From NCBI RefSeq assembly GCF_003952365.1, contig NZ_CP034443.1:1605001-1669000 (forward strand): a stretch of 64,000 nucleotides of DNA. The letters run 5' to 3'. The notes beneath the pieces were generated by a model. The model worked only from the letters and a program-made list of their open reading frames with translations, made no database searches and was not told the origin of the DNA. Both the position numbers and the translations under genes were made by a program. Below, piece by piece: positions 15,702-25,071 of this stretch (position 1 is the stretch's first letter; every line of letters starts with the position of its first letter). The DNA is from Mesorhizobium sp. M9A.F.Ca.ET.002.03.1.2 (GTDB lineage Bacteria > Pseudomonadota > Alphaproteobacteria > Rhizobiales > Rhizobiaceae).

Positions 15702-16238
15702 ATGCGCAAGCTTCTCTTCGAAAGCCTGATACGCCCCCCGCTCACCGAGCGTCCGCCGGCGGTGAGCGGAAGTGCGGTCGACGAGCTCGCCCGCGCCGTC
15801 GACGGCGCGGCCCGCAAACGGCTGGGCCGAAGCCTGTCGATCCGGGCGGTCGACGCCGGTTCCTGCAACGGCTGCGAGCTCGAGATGCATGCGCTGGGCA
15901 ACGCCTTCTATGACATCGAGCGTTTCGGCATCCGCTTCGTCGCCTCGCCGCGCCATGCCGACGTGCTGCTCGTCACCGGGCCGGTCACCAAGAACATGCG
16001 CGAGGCGCTGAAGCGAACCTGGGACGCGACACCCAACCCCAAATGGGTGGTCGCCCTCGGCGACTGCGCCAGGGACGGCGGCTGTTTCGCCGGCAGCTAC
16101 GCCGTCACGGGCGGCGTCTCGGAAGTGCTGCCGGTCGACCTGCACATCCCAGGCTGCCCGCCGCCACCGGTGGAGATTTTGAAAGGGCTGCTGGCATTGC
16201 TGGATGGGGTGAATGTTGGGGCTGCTGCCCGAGGTTGA
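15702..16238 (+). CDS. NuoB/HyfI-like Fe-S small subunit
   Basis: 178 residues. Four cysteines in the NuoB/HyfI arrangement can ligate the proximal [4Fe-4S] cluster: C55 and C58 in GSCNGCELE, C122 in GDCARDGG and C152 in PGCPPPP. The C-x-x-C spacing is hydrogenase-type rather than the tandem CC of complex I. Its cluster is intact although the partner large subunit lacks Ni ligands, which suggests the complex still transfers electrons. It is the last gene of the operon; no ferredoxin-like HyfA/HyfH gene follows. Confidence 0.88.
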   Translation: MRKLLFESLIRPPLTERPPAVSGSAVDELARAVDGAARKRLGRSLSIRAVDAGSCNGCELEMHALGNAFYDIERFGIRFVASPRHADVLLVTGPVTKNMREALKRTWDATPNPKWVVALGDCARDGGCFAGSYAVTGGVSEVLPVDLHIPGCPPPPVEILKGLLALLDGVNVGAAARG

Positions 16239-16384
16239 AATGCCGACGAGATCCGGCCGTGCTTCGGGTCACTGAGGGCGCGGATCGCATTGCGCCAAAG
16301 GGCTACCGTTTCGCGCATGGTCATCTTAGGAATGTGATCGATGACACCAGCCATTTTACGGTGCGCAGTTGTCTCCTGCGGACA

Positions 16385-16606
16385 TCATGATTTCAAGGCG
16401 ACATATCGAGCTAGATTGATCCCCTTGCGGATTTCTGTACCATAATTTTTCGAAATGCCCGCGCGCACCGCAATTTCCTGCAATGGCATTCCATCGAGTT
16501 CATCAGCATATCTGATCCCGAAAAGATGCACATGAACCGCCTTCTCTTTATCGGGTGCGGTTGAATACATTTGTGCCAGAATCTTCGCGGCATCCTCGAT
16601 TTTCAT
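16385..16606 (-). CDS. Small HTH-like protein of the restriction island
   Basis: 73 residues from the ATG at 16606 with GGGGGACT upstream. The protein is charged and helical: KIEDAAKILAQMYSTAPDKEKAVHVHLFGIRYADEL, then MPLQEIAVRAGISKNYGTEIRKGINLARYVAL, whose EIAVRAGISKNYGTEIRKG reads as a helix-turn-helix. It lies 22 bp after the accessory gene at 16629 and is last in the restriction operon. Similar short HTH-like proteins occur in rhizobia. A control or specificity role is guesswork. Confidence 0.68.
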   Translation of the reverse strand: MKIEDAAKILAQMYSTAPDKEKAVHVHLFGIRYADELDGMPLQEIAVRAGISKNYGTEIRKGINLARYVALKS

Positions 16607-16628
16607 TCTAGTCCCCCAACAAGTTTCG

Positions 16629-17015
16629 TTATTTCGCAACGCGTTTCGACCAAGCGCGATGGACGAAATCCAACTCGGAAACCCAGAATGCCTCTTGGTC
16701 TGACGTTTCGCGACCAAGCCCCCGCGCCATTTCGTAAAAGCCTGGGCCAGGCTTCTGGTCGCCATGTTTGTGAACAACAACGACCGTCAACATTCCGCGA
16801 CCGGCCGCGTCCTCTTCCGCCGCGATCTCGCCGAGAAAATGAGAAAGCCGGGGATCGTGAGGTTCAAGGCTGATTGCGCGAATAGCCGACACGAGTTCGG
16901 AATAGGAAATTGTCTTCGGAATCCGCGCCCGCGAAATCATCGCCTGCTTTGCTTCCGCCTTCGCCTTTTCCCAATTGGTCTCTGAAAAACCGTGCCTGAA
17001 ATGGTCCCGCTTCAT
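16629..17015 (-). CDS. Restriction-island accessory protein, unknown function
   Basis: 128 residues from the ATG at 17015, which has GAGGGG 5 nt upstream; a GTG at 17027 overlapping the mod stop (GTGA) is an alternative. Sequence features: an N-terminal basic helix (KRDHFRHGFSETNWEKAKAEAKQAMISRA), a central acidic segment (SHFLGEIAAEEDAAGRGMLTVVVVHKHGDQKPGPGFYEMARGLG) and a C-terminal SELDFVHRAWSKR. The hydrophobic strand TVVVVHKHGD and GFYEMA look like an enzyme or nucleic-acid-binding core, but no family is recognised. It is tightly coupled to the methyltransferase gene. Confidence 0.65.
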   Translation of the reverse strand: MKRDHFRHGFSETNWEKAKAEAKQAMISRARIPKTISYSELVSAIRAISLEPHDPRLSHFLGEIAAEEDAAGRGMLTVVVVHKHGDQKPGPGFYEMARGLGRETSDQEAFWVSELDFVHRAWSKRVAK

Positions 17016-17023
17016 GTTGCCCC

Positions 17024-19825
17024 TCACTCCACCGCAAACACCTTCATCACCTCATCACCAAGGTGGTTGATGACCTTCACCGCGATGCGGCCGGATTCCG
17101 GTTTTGGGAACGGGCGCGATGTATCGGAATAGAGGCTGTCCCAGGCCTCCTTATCGATCTCAGCCTTCAGTGTCGTCTTGAGCGCCTTGTAGGGATCGTT
17201 CGCGCCAAGAAAATAGGCGTGGCGGACGAAGAAGCTCTCCTCGTTGTAGTCCGTGTCGAGCATCCAGAGCGCTATGCCGTCGGTGCCTTCGGAAATCACT
17301 TCGCCGGTTTGCGGCTTAAACACATCGACGCCGAAGACCTTCACACGGATCAGGTCGCCTCCGGCGTCCTCGATCTTGATGTCGGGCTCGCCGAAGATCA
17401 CAAACAGATTGCCGGCACCGGTCGCCTTGAGGTCCGCGCCCATGTGCAGATCGGGGTTCATGCGGGCTTTGAGCACCGGCACGCGGCCGAGCTTGTCGAA
17501 TTCGGCGGAATGGGCGTCATAGTTGAAAGCGCAGGCTATCAGCACGTCGAAGCCTGCATCGCCCGCCTCGCGCGCGGCGGCGACGAGATCGGGCCGCGAG
17601 ACCGTGCCGAATTCCGGGCCGATAAAGATGCCTGCGCGCTTTTGGTGCTCGCCTTCCATGAAGGCGCCCTCGGCGCAGATAAAGCGGCCCGGCCACCCGG
17701 TCAGCGCAGTGAAGGTGATCCGGTCTTCCTTGTGCGCCTGTTGAACCCCGGCGGCTTTCAGGTTTTCGAGGATCATATGGGCAAAGTCGGTGACTGCATC
17801 GCCACGCTCCGCCGCCTTGCGCTTGCCTTCGGCCGCTTCGAGCACATCGACTAGTTCGTCGTTCCAATCGACCACCAGTGTCCGATGAGGCGAGAGGCTT
17901 TCGACCGTAAAGGGACCGGCTACGCGGACGCGGCTATTGTCCGGATAGGGCTTGTCGTAAAGAAATTCGGACTCCGCCTTGGCCGCGATGGAAGCGTCGA
18001 TCTCTTTCTGACGCGCGATTCGTGCCTCCCACCAGTTGGCATGAGTAGATCTTGCGTCGGCGGACCATCCCGCCGCGACCTCTCGCGGCATCTCCCATTC
18101 TTCCCATGCTTTGCCGAGCGCAACATTGAGCTTAGCCCGCAAAGGCTCCAGAGATGCGTGCCAAGTGTCCCAGATCGTATCGATCTCCTTATTGTTCGCG
18201 ATGGCCTTGAGTGTGATGTGTGGCACGCGGTCGTAGACGAAGCCGTGGCGCAAATCGCCACGTGTTGGCGTGGTTTTCGGAGAACGGCGCGTCAACTCGG
18301 CTTCCTTGCGCTGGCCTTCGGGGCTGTCCGCCAAAAGGAAGTATGGATAGCGCGCGCCCATCAATCGTGAGCGGGCAAGTGCAATAGCGACACGACTGGT
18401 GTCGATGGTAATCCAGCGGCGTCCCCATTGCTCGGCTACATAGGCGGTTGTGCCGGAGCCGCAGGTCGGATCAAGCACGAGATCGCCAGGATCAGTCGCC
18501 ATAAGCACGCAGCGCTCGACCGTCTTCGATCCCGTCTGAACGACATATATTTTCTCGTCAGTAAAGTTTCCGGTGCCCGTATCGGTCCAAATGTTTGCAT
18601 ATGGCAAAGCCGCAAAATCAGTATGATATCGGCGATAGCGGAAGCTATTCTCAGCAACGTGAACCCGCTCTGATTTCAGAAGCCGCCCCAGTCCAACTGG
18701 GAAATTTGGCTTCCAATGCGAATTCTTTGCAAAAGGGTCTTGGCGAACTCCCCTATATTCGAACGGTTGCGGTTCGGTTGATCGACCTTGCGAAATGAGG
18801 TTGTCAGGATTGTAAGGTTTTGCCCCGGTCGGGATATCAGACCGACCATCCTTCTCCGTGGCATTCACTCCGCGATATGTGAAATCCGAGTTCATCAACC
18901 AAGTCGCGTTACCTTTTCCAAGTTCATATGGTTTTTCTCTGTAAAGTGGTCGGCTCTTTAGCTTTTCTCGGTTTTTCGAATACCAAAGAACGAAATCTGA
19001 AACGTTCGAGATTGCGTCGGCGGAAAATCCATACGTCTTTTGAATAACGATCTCACTTACGATATTTGCTTCCCCAAAAATCTCGTCCAAGACGCTCCGG
19101 ACGCGGTGAACGTTCTCGTCGCCGATCTGAACAAAAATACTGCCGCTCTCATGGAGAAGATCGCGCGCAACCGTCAGCCGGTCGCGCAGATAGGTAAGGT
19201 AGGAGTGGATGCCATCACGCCACGTATCGCGAAAGGCGCGCACCTGTTCGGGTTCTCGGGTGATCTGGTCCTTCGCGCCGTCCTTCACGTCGCGCGAGGT
19301 CGTGCTCCACTGGAAATTCGAGTTGAACTTGATGCCATAGGGCGGATCGAAATAGATGCATTGCACCTGCCCGCGGAGGCCTTCGCGTTCGGCAAGGCTC
19401 GCCATCACCGATAGGCTGTCGCCCGAGATCATTCGGTTCGACCAGTGCTGGTCGTGAGCATAGAACTCGGTCCTAGATTCGAGATCGAGCCCGTTGAAGT
19501 CGCCAAACAGATCAGCCATCGGCGGCGTCGCTTCGTCCTCTCGCGCCTTCGACTCCCGCTTCAGGTCATCGATAATGACTTTCGGATGCACCTTCTCTTG
19601 GATATATAAAGGCGGCGCCGCGACGATGAGATCGGACCAGTCCTGATCGTCCTTTCCACGCCAGACAAGTTGCGGATCAAGATCGCGGTTGCGCCGCTCG
19701 TAAGCGAGTTGAACCGGTGTCTTGTCTTCCTCGCGCATTACGCTTTCGAATTCCGCTGTCGGAATATTCCTACGCCTCGCGGCGTCATGCTTCAGCGCGG
19801 TGACCTCGATCGGTTTCTTCGCCAT
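17024..19825 (-). CDS. Type III-like adenine DNA methyltransferase (Mod)
   Basis: 933 residues. The N6-adenine methyltransferase motif IV (IYFDPPYG, residues 158-164) precedes the SAM-binding motif I (LDPTCGSGTT, 451-460), the order of beta-class type III Mod proteins. A large insert of about 190 residues between them (about 250-440) is the likely target-recognition region. Its DNA (about 18500-19080) is visibly AT-richer than the flanks. The long C-terminal half (from about 500) is unusual for simple Mod proteins. It starts at the ATG at 19825, overlapping the stop of the 118-residue gene. Methylation of a specific adenine site is expected; the site is unknown. Confidence 0.88.
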   Translation of the reverse strand: MAKKPIEVTALKHDAARRRNIPTAEFESVMREEDKTPVQLAYERRNRDLDPQLVWRGKDDQDWSDLIVAAPPLYIQEKVHPKVIIDDLKRESKAREDEATPPMADLFGDFNGLDLESRTEFYAHDQHWSNRMISGDSLSVMASLAEREGLRGQVQCIYFDPPYGIKFNSNFQWSTTSRDVKDGAKDQITREPEQVRAFRDTWRDGIHSYLTYLRDRLTVARDLLHESGSIFVQIGDENVHRVRSVLDEIFGEANIVSEIVIQKTYGFSADAISNVSDFVLWYSKNREKLKSRPLYREKPYELGKGNATWLMNSDFTYRGVNATEKDGRSDIPTGAKPYNPDNLISQGRSTEPQPFEYRGVRQDPFAKNSHWKPNFPVGLGRLLKSERVHVAENSFRYRRYHTDFAALPYANIWTDTGTGNFTDEKIYVVQTGSKTVERCVLMATDPGDLVLDPTCGSGTTAYVAEQWGRRWITIDTSRVAIALARSRLMGARYPYFLLADSPEGQRKEAELTRRSPKTTPTRGDLRHGFVYDRVPHITLKAIANNKEIDTIWDTWHASLEPLRAKLNVALGKAWEEWEMPREVAAGWSADARSTHANWWEARIARQKEIDASIAAKAESEFLYDKPYPDNSRVRVAGPFTVESLSPHRTLVVDWNDELVDVLEAAEGKRKAAERGDAVTDFAHMILENLKAAGVQQAHKEDRITFTALTGWPGRFICAEGAFMEGEHQKRAGIFIGPEFGTVSRPDLVAAAREAGDAGFDVLIACAFNYDAHSAEFDKLGRVPVLKARMNPDLHMGADLKATGAGNLFVIFGEPDIKIEDAGGDLIRVKVFGVDVFKPQTGEVISEGTDGIALWMLDTDYNEESFFVRHAYFLGANDPYKALKTTLKAEIDKEAWDSLYSDTSRPFPKPESGRIAVKVINHLGDEVMKVFAVE

Positions 19826-20181
19826 TACGGGTGTCCCCTCTTGCGCAAGCTAACTCGGTACCGATACGGAGCAGTTTCCTCAACACGCACTATGTCGCCC
19901 GCCGCAGCACCATTGGCAGTGAAGAACTGACGGACCCATCCACGGGCGCGGAAGAACTCCTTTTCGCCATCAATGTCCGTTTCAACCGGCAAGGCCCCAC
20001 CCCAATCGACAAACGCCGATTTTGGTGCAGCCAGGCTCCTGTTCGGCCCGCCGATCAGATCGCTTGGAAAACGATGGATGAAGCCCCGCATGTAGAAGTG
20101 ATTATGCTGAATGTTAGCGTCCGTAATTTCGACCTCGCCCCACATACCCGATGCGGCACTTTTACTCACCCTCTTTGCCAT
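19825..20181 (-). CDS. Restriction-island accessory protein with B3-like character, unknown
   Basis: 118 residues from the ATG at 20181, whose first base is the last base of the res stop (TGATG); a GTG one codon earlier is also possible. The protein is beta-rich and basic: MWGEVEITDANIQHNHFYMRGFIHRFPSDLIGG, then ARGWVRQFFTANGAAAGDIVRVEETAPYRYRVSLRKR. The ending GDxVxVE...PYRYRVSL recalls plant B3/EcoRII-N-like DNA-binding folds, though this is a weak impression. The location between res and mod, overlapping both, argues for a structural or specificity subunit. Confidence 0.66.
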   Translation of the reverse strand: MAKRVSKSAASGMWGEVEITDANIQHNHFYMRGFIHRFPSDLIGGPNRSLAAPKSAFVDWGGALPVETDIDGEKEFFRARGWVRQFFTANGAAAGDIVRVEETAPYRYRVSLRKRGHP

Positions 20182-23100
20182 CACGCCGCCTGCCTCGTGG
20201 TCAGTCCGTCAATCAGTTGGTCGAACTGCGCCTCAATTTCATAGACTGCCGTGAACTCCGCAAAGGCCCAACGGCCAAACTTGCCCAAATTGTTCACACC
20301 CGGCACCCAGTAGGCGCGCATGGTGTTGGCTTTCTCCTTGGCGTTCTCACCGCGAAAGCCCTTGATTTCGACAATCAGGTTCAGCGGCTCAACCAATCCT
20401 TCCTTGGAGAAATGGCCGTCGTCCACTTGCACGATGAAATCGGGAATATATTTCCTCGGGGTCGAGCCCATCAGATAAGGTACTTCAAAGCCAAGGTTCT
20501 GGTTCTTCACATAGGCGCGAACTTTCGGATGGGCCTCGGCCACGCGGCAGAACTCGGCTTCCCAATCGCTGTCGCAAACCACCCAGTTGACGTGGCACTT
20601 CGGTGGCGGGCCGTTCGTCTGCCAGCGAGTCTCCTTCGAGGTGGTGAAGTTCACGTATGCCGTCGAACCGGTCGGGTTATAAGCGTCGAGGATCGCCTTG
20701 ACCGGATTCTCGCCGACGAGACTCAATGTGATTGCGGCCTTAATCCGCTCGGCCGCCATGTCGGCGATCTCTTTGTAAATCAGCTGCGCGGGATAAGTGC
20801 CGCCGGTGCATTTGAGATAGCCGCCTTCGAGCCACTGGCGTGTGATGCGCTTCAATTGCCCAAAAAGGTGGAGCTTCGGCTCCTCACCGGGATCGCGATA
20901 CTTGTTGTAGAGCAGGTGCCGCGTGAGGTGAAACAGGATCGTCGAGGATCGCATATCCTCGAGATGCGCGATCGTCAGATCGACGCCTTCGCCGATGATC
21001 CCCTGGTTCTTCGTCACAGACGGCCCGACAAGCTGCGGTGTAAGTTCAAGGACGTGATCTGGACCGAACGTTGCTTCGAGGCGTTCATCGGGCAGTTCGA
21101 CGCGATAGCCTTCGACGCGCGGGAAGATAATCTCCAAGGCGTCACGATCCGGCTTGACCGCGTGAACGCGGACCGTCTCGCGCGGCGGAGCCGGTTTGAC
21201 CACCACGGGTTTTGCGGCGAAGTCGAACGGGATGCCGAGCACATCGGCATATTCGACGTTGAACAAGTCCTCGTCGTTCAAATCGTAGGACTGGCGGCGC
21301 AGACCGCGACCGACGACCTGCTCGCAAAGGAGCTGCGTGCCGAAAGCGCGAACGCCAAGAATATGTGTGACGGTGTTCGCATCCCAGCCCTCAGTCAACA
21401 TCGAGACTGAGACCACGCAGCGGATTTGCTCGCCGAGTTTCCCCTTCTTGCCGACCGTGTTCATGACTTCACGAAGCAGCGTCGCTTCGTCGATCGTATC
21501 GCCCGCGTGAATATCGCCGGTTCGTTCGATCATCTCGCGGCGGAAGCGCTCGATCTCATCGGCAGCCATCTCGCGGAAGTCCTTGTCTAGCGCTTCGCCG
21601 GATTCAAGCTGCGCGCTATCGATCAGGATCGTGTTCGGCCGCGCGATGCGGTTGCCGAAGTTGTCATAATTTCGGAACAGCGCCAGGCGGCCGTTTTCGA
21701 GCGTGGTCGATCCGTCGTCGTTTTCGCGATGGAAGCCCGAAACGTATTTGTAGACGAGTTCGGAGGTCGACGTATTGTTGCAGACGACGATGAAGACCGG
21801 CGGGGTGCCAATATTCGCGTTCTCCCACAGCTCGAATGTCTTCTGGTAGTGGCCATACAGCGCTTCGAGCGCTGTCAACAGTTCGGCAGGAAGGCTCAAC
21901 GGATCGAGTGATTTGCCGGACGCGTTGCGTCCCTTCTTTGGCAGTTTCTTGCCGATGTGGTCCCAAAGATTCCTGAATTTCGGCGTGTCGCCGCCAGGCA
22001 CATTGTCGGCAACCGGCACACGCGGCAACTTGACGATCCCGCATTCAATTGCGTCCATCAGGGAGAAGTCGCTCATCGTCCAAGGGAAGAGCGTGCCCTC
22101 GATGTATCCTGATCCACGCAGGAAGAAGGGCGTAGCCGAAAGGTCGTAGACAAGCGCCAGGCCGAGCTTGCGCTTGACGGCTTCGAGGCCGGAAATCCAC
22201 ATACGTGCGGCCTCGTTATTCTCCTTCGCTTCGTCCTTTTCTTCGCCCTTCAGGTCGCCTTCGGTTTCGCCGGTCGCGTCCTTCACGCGCTCACGGTAGC
22301 AATGGTGCGCCTCGTCGTTTAGCACGACAATGTTTTTCATGCCCATGAGTTCGGGCATGACGCGCTGAAGCATCTGGCCCTCGGTCTCCAGGGTTTGCAG
22401 CTTTTCGCCGCGCCACCCTTCGATCGCGGTGCGCGTGCCTTTGGCGACATCCATGCGCTCGCGGAGCTTGAAGGCGTGATAGTTCGTGATGACGATCTTG
22501 GCGCGGTCGATGTCCACCAGCATGTCGGGCGGCACGATCTCGCGATGCCGATAATAGCTCTCCGGATCGTTCGGCATCAGAACGCGCAGCCGGTCCCGGA
22601 TGGTGATGCCCGGGGCGACAAGGAGAAACCCACGCGAGAACTGCTTGCTGTTCGGATGCCGCACGGCATTGACGGTTTGCCAGGCGATCAACATGGCCAT
22701 GACGGTCGTCTTCCCGGCGCCCGTCGCCAGCTTTAGCGCCAGACGAAGCAACTCGGGGTTGGCCTGTTCGTTGGCGCCCTTGATGTGTGCCCAGAACTTT
22801 GCAACGCGCGCGCCGAGCTTCGGTGCAACCTCGGTGAGCCAGATTGCGGTTTCGACCGCCTCGATCTGGCAGAAGAACGGTCGAACGCCCTCGAACTGAT
22901 GCTGCCGCCAGTGCTTGAGCAGCCGGGCGGTTTCTGGAGTTACGAGCCATTGGTCAGGGTTGGGCAGATTGCGCCATATCTCGACGTAAGTCCGAACCTC
23001 ATTGATGATAGGAGTCGGATTGTATTCCTGTTCTTCTGTCGACAGGTCGTCATCCGTACCAAGCAGAAGCGAGCCCTGCTTCTGGTTTTGGCGACGCTTC

Positions 23101-23249
23101 TTCGGCTTCGGGACGGGCGTGATCAGATCCGAGCGGCGACGCGTTTCGATGATCTGATTGGTGGGCTGACCATCAGTATCCAGCTCCCAATGCCGTCCAG
23201 GAAAGGCGTAGGGCGAATTCAGGATCGGCCGTTCGAAAAATTGCTCCAA
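20181..23249 (-). CDS. Type III-like restriction endonuclease (Res), BPTD_3080-like
   Basis: 1022 residues. SF2 helicase motifs: Walker A LATGAGKTT (174-182), DEAH box (NDEAHHCYRE, 311-320) and motif VI EQVVGRGLRRQS. The C-terminal nuclease core is PD...EIK (P936-D937, E961-K963), with IPDFIVQVDDG and LIVEIKGFRG. The start is TTG at 23249 (MEQFFERPILNSPY), since an in-frame stop lies upstream and no ATG exists. The enzyme would translocate along DNA and cleave. It resembles the large BPTD_3080-family restriction proteins rather than EcoP1-type Res. An IS element ends 72 bp upstream. Confidence 0.87.
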   Translation of the reverse strand: MEQFFERPILNSPYAFPGRHWELDTDGQPTNQIIETRRRSDLITPVPKPKKRRQNQKQGSLLLGTDDDLSTEEQEYNPTPIINEVRTYVEIWRNLPNPDQWLVTPETARLLKHWRQHQFEGVRPFFCQIEAVETAIWLTEVAPKLGARVAKFWAHIKGANEQANPELLRLALKLATGAGKTTVMAMLIAWQTVNAVRHPNSKQFSRGFLLVAPGITIRDRLRVLMPNDPESYYRHREIVPPDMLVDIDRAKIVITNYHAFKLRERMDVAKGTRTAIEGWRGEKLQTLETEGQMLQRVMPELMGMKNIVVLNDEAHHCYRERVKDATGETEGDLKGEEKDEAKENNEAARMWISGLEAVKRKLGLALVYDLSATPFFLRGSGYIEGTLFPWTMSDFSLMDAIECGIVKLPRVPVADNVPGGDTPKFRNLWDHIGKKLPKKGRNASGKSLDPLSLPAELLTALEALYGHYQKTFELWENANIGTPPVFIVVCNNTSTSELVYKYVSGFHRENDDGSTTLENGRLALFRNYDNFGNRIARPNTILIDSAQLESGEALDKDFREMAADEIERFRREMIERTGDIHAGDTIDEATLLREVMNTVGKKGKLGEQIRCVVSVSMLTEGWDANTVTHILGVRAFGTQLLCEQVVGRGLRRQSYDLNDEDLFNVEYADVLGIPFDFAAKPVVVKPAPPRETVRVHAVKPDRDALEIIFPRVEGYRVELPDERLEATFGPDHVLELTPQLVGPSVTKNQGIIGEGVDLTIAHLEDMRSSTILFHLTRHLLYNKYRDPGEEPKLHLFGQLKRITRQWLEGGYLKCTGGTYPAQLIYKEIADMAAERIKAAITLSLVGENPVKAILDAYNPTGSTAYVNFTTSKETRWQTNGPPPKCHVNWVVCDSDWEAEFCRVAEAHPKVRAYVKNQNLGFEVPYLMGSTPRKYIPDFIVQVDDGHFSKEGLVEPLNLIVEIKGFRGENAKEKANTMRAYWVPGVNNLGKFGRWAFAEFTAVYEIEAQFDQLIDGLTTRQAA

Positions 23250-23321
23250 AATCCCCCAGAAGATGTTCGCTTTTTCCGAATCTTTAGCTGCGCACCACTA
23301 CTCGACCGCATCAATACGCTG

Positions 23322-24622
23322 TGACCGACCCGAGGCATAGGTGACGTTTTGTACCGGACACATGGGTAACACTTTTGGCTTTTGTCCGGAGGTGTTGATG
23401 CCGTGGAGAGAGTGTTCGGTGATGGAGGAACGTCTTCGTTTCGTGGCTCGCCTTCTCGATGGGGAAGGCATGAGCGATGTGTGCCGGGAGTTCGGGATTT
23501 CGCGTAAGACCGGCTACAAGATCTTCAACCGCTACAGGCGAGAAGGGGTAGAGGCGCTGTGCGATCGTTCGCGCCGGCCTGTGCGCTACGCCAACCAGCT
23601 GCCCGAGCCGATCGAGCGTCTGATCGTCGATTGCAAGCGCGACAAGCCGCACTGGGGCGCGCGCAAGATCAGGGAACTGCTGGTCAGGCGGCTGGCCGGC
23701 GACGTGCGTATTCCAGCCAAAAGCACCGTCCATGCGGTGCTCGACCGCCACGGCCTTGTGAGCCAGGCCCACAAGAGGAACCGGGCGAACAAGGCCATGG
23801 GCACGACGCTCTCGCAGGCGGTGCGGCCCAACGATCTGTGGTGCGCCGACTTCAAGGGCGAGTTCAGACTCGGCAACCGCCAATACTGTTACCCGCTGAC
23901 GGTCACCGACCAGGCCTCGCGCTACCTGCTTGCCTGCGAAGCTCTTGAATCAACGAAGGAAGCCCCGGTCATCGAGGCTTTCGTCCGGCTCTTCAAGGAA
24001 CGCGGCCTGCCCGTCGCCATCAGAAGCGACAATGGCGTGCCCTTCGCCAGTCCCAACGGCCTCTACAACCTGTCCAGGCTCTCCGTCTGGTGGCTCAGGC
24101 TGGGAATCGCCATCGAGCGCATCAAGCCCGGCCGCCCGCAACAGAACGGCCGCCACGAGCGCATGCACCTGACGCTGAAGAAGGAGGCCACACGCCCGCC
24201 GGGCATGAACGCCCTGCAGCAGCAGGCCGCCTTCGATGACTTCATGAGCGAATTCAATGCCGAAAGGCCGCACGAGGCGCTCGCCATGAAGACCCCGGCC
24301 GAACTCTATACGCCGTCCTCAAGACCCTACGGCGGGCTGCCGGACCTGACCTACCCCTTCCATGACAAGGACATCATCGTCACCACATGCGGACGTATCT
24401 GCATGATGAGGAAGAAGATCAACATCTCCCATGTGCTCGCCGGCCAGAGGCTCGGCATCAAGGAAGTCGACGACGGCATTTGGCTCGTCTCCTTCATGCA
24501 CTATGATCTGGGATATATCGACTTGGAACAGAGGACCTTGCAAACAATCGACAACCCGTTCGGCACGAGGTTGTCACCCATGTCTTAGGTACAAGCTGTT
24601 ACCTATGTCTCCGGGCCGGACA
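23322..24622 (+). mobile_element. IS481-family insertion sequence
   Basis: About 1.3 kb bounded by imperfect inverted repeats. The left end begins TGACCGACCC (23322) and the complement of the right end begins TGTCCGGCCC (24622). A second block of similarity follows inside both ends (CATAGGT then TTGTACC and ACATGGGT). The ends align over about 55 bp with a few mismatches and one indel, suggesting tandem transposase sites. A 3-bp CTG flanks both sides (23319-23321 and 24623-24625), possibly a target duplication. The ends are inferred by eye. Confidence 0.72.
23398..24588 (+). CDS. IS481-family DDE transposase
   Basis: 396 residues from the ATG at 23398 (GGAGGTGTTG upstream); earlier in-frame starts fall in the terminal repeat. 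The N-terminal HTH ([23 protein letters not shown]) and Arg-rich linker precede a retroviral-integrase core: first Asp in [11 protein letters not shown], second in [11 protein letters not shown], catalytic Glu in [16 protein letters not shown]. The length is at the upper end for the family. The frame looks intact, so the element could be active. Confidence 0.9.
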   Translation: MPWRECSVMEERLRFVARLLDGEGMSDVCREFGISRKTGYKIFNRYRREGVEALCDRSRRPVRYANQLPEPIERLIVDCKRDKPHWGARKIRELLVRRLAGDVRIPAKSTVHAVLDRHGLVSQAHKRNRANKAMGTTLSQAVRPNDLWCADFKGEFRLGNRQYCYPLTVTDQASRYLLACEALESTKEAPVIEAFVRLFKERGLPVAIRSDNGVPFASPNGLYNLSRLSVWWLRLGIAIERIKPGRPQQNGRHERMHLTLKKEATRPPGMNALQQQAAFDDFMSEFNAERPHEALAMKTPAELYTPSSRPYGGLPDLTYPFHDKDIIVTTCGRICMMRKKINISHVLAGQRLGIKEVDDGIWLVSFMHYDLGYIDLEQRTLQTIDNPFGTRLSPMS

Positions 24623-24632
24623 CTGATGTTTC

Positions 24633-24709
<77 letters not shown>

Positions 24710-25071
24710 CTTCAGGATCGACGATCCGGAAAACGAAGCAGCCGAGTAACCGGCCCGCCACGGCTTCTTAGCGGAAGCCGGGGCGGGCTTCAACGGGCAA
24801 GTGGCCAGCGGCAGGGCTGCGAACTCGGAATAACGCATTTTTCGGATTCCACGGAGGCTCACGATCTGGAGCCTGCCCCCGAAGGTGCGGGAAGCAAGCC
24901 CGAGGCCGGCAAACCTGCGGTTTTATCGGAGAGCCGAAGCCTGAAATGAAAAACCCGCCTCGGCCGGTGGGCGCAAATCAGCACTATGAATAAATTCCTA
25001 GCATAACTGCCGTCACCTGTCAAGTTGAAACTGACACGCCGATCACGAGCCCGCCCCCGCCGAACGCCCCC
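24710..25071. other. Intergenic region with a strong GC hairpin
   Basis: Region upstream of tRNA-Arg and downstream of the carboxypeptidase stop, with no gene seen. It holds a 36-nt hairpin at 24753-24788: arm GCCCGCCACGGCTTC, loop TTAGCG, arm GAAGCCGGGGCGGGC (one mismatch in 15 bp). No U-tract follows on either strand, so it is not a textbook terminator. An AT-rich patch (24985-25030) lies near the carboxypeptidase 3' end. Confidence 0.55.
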
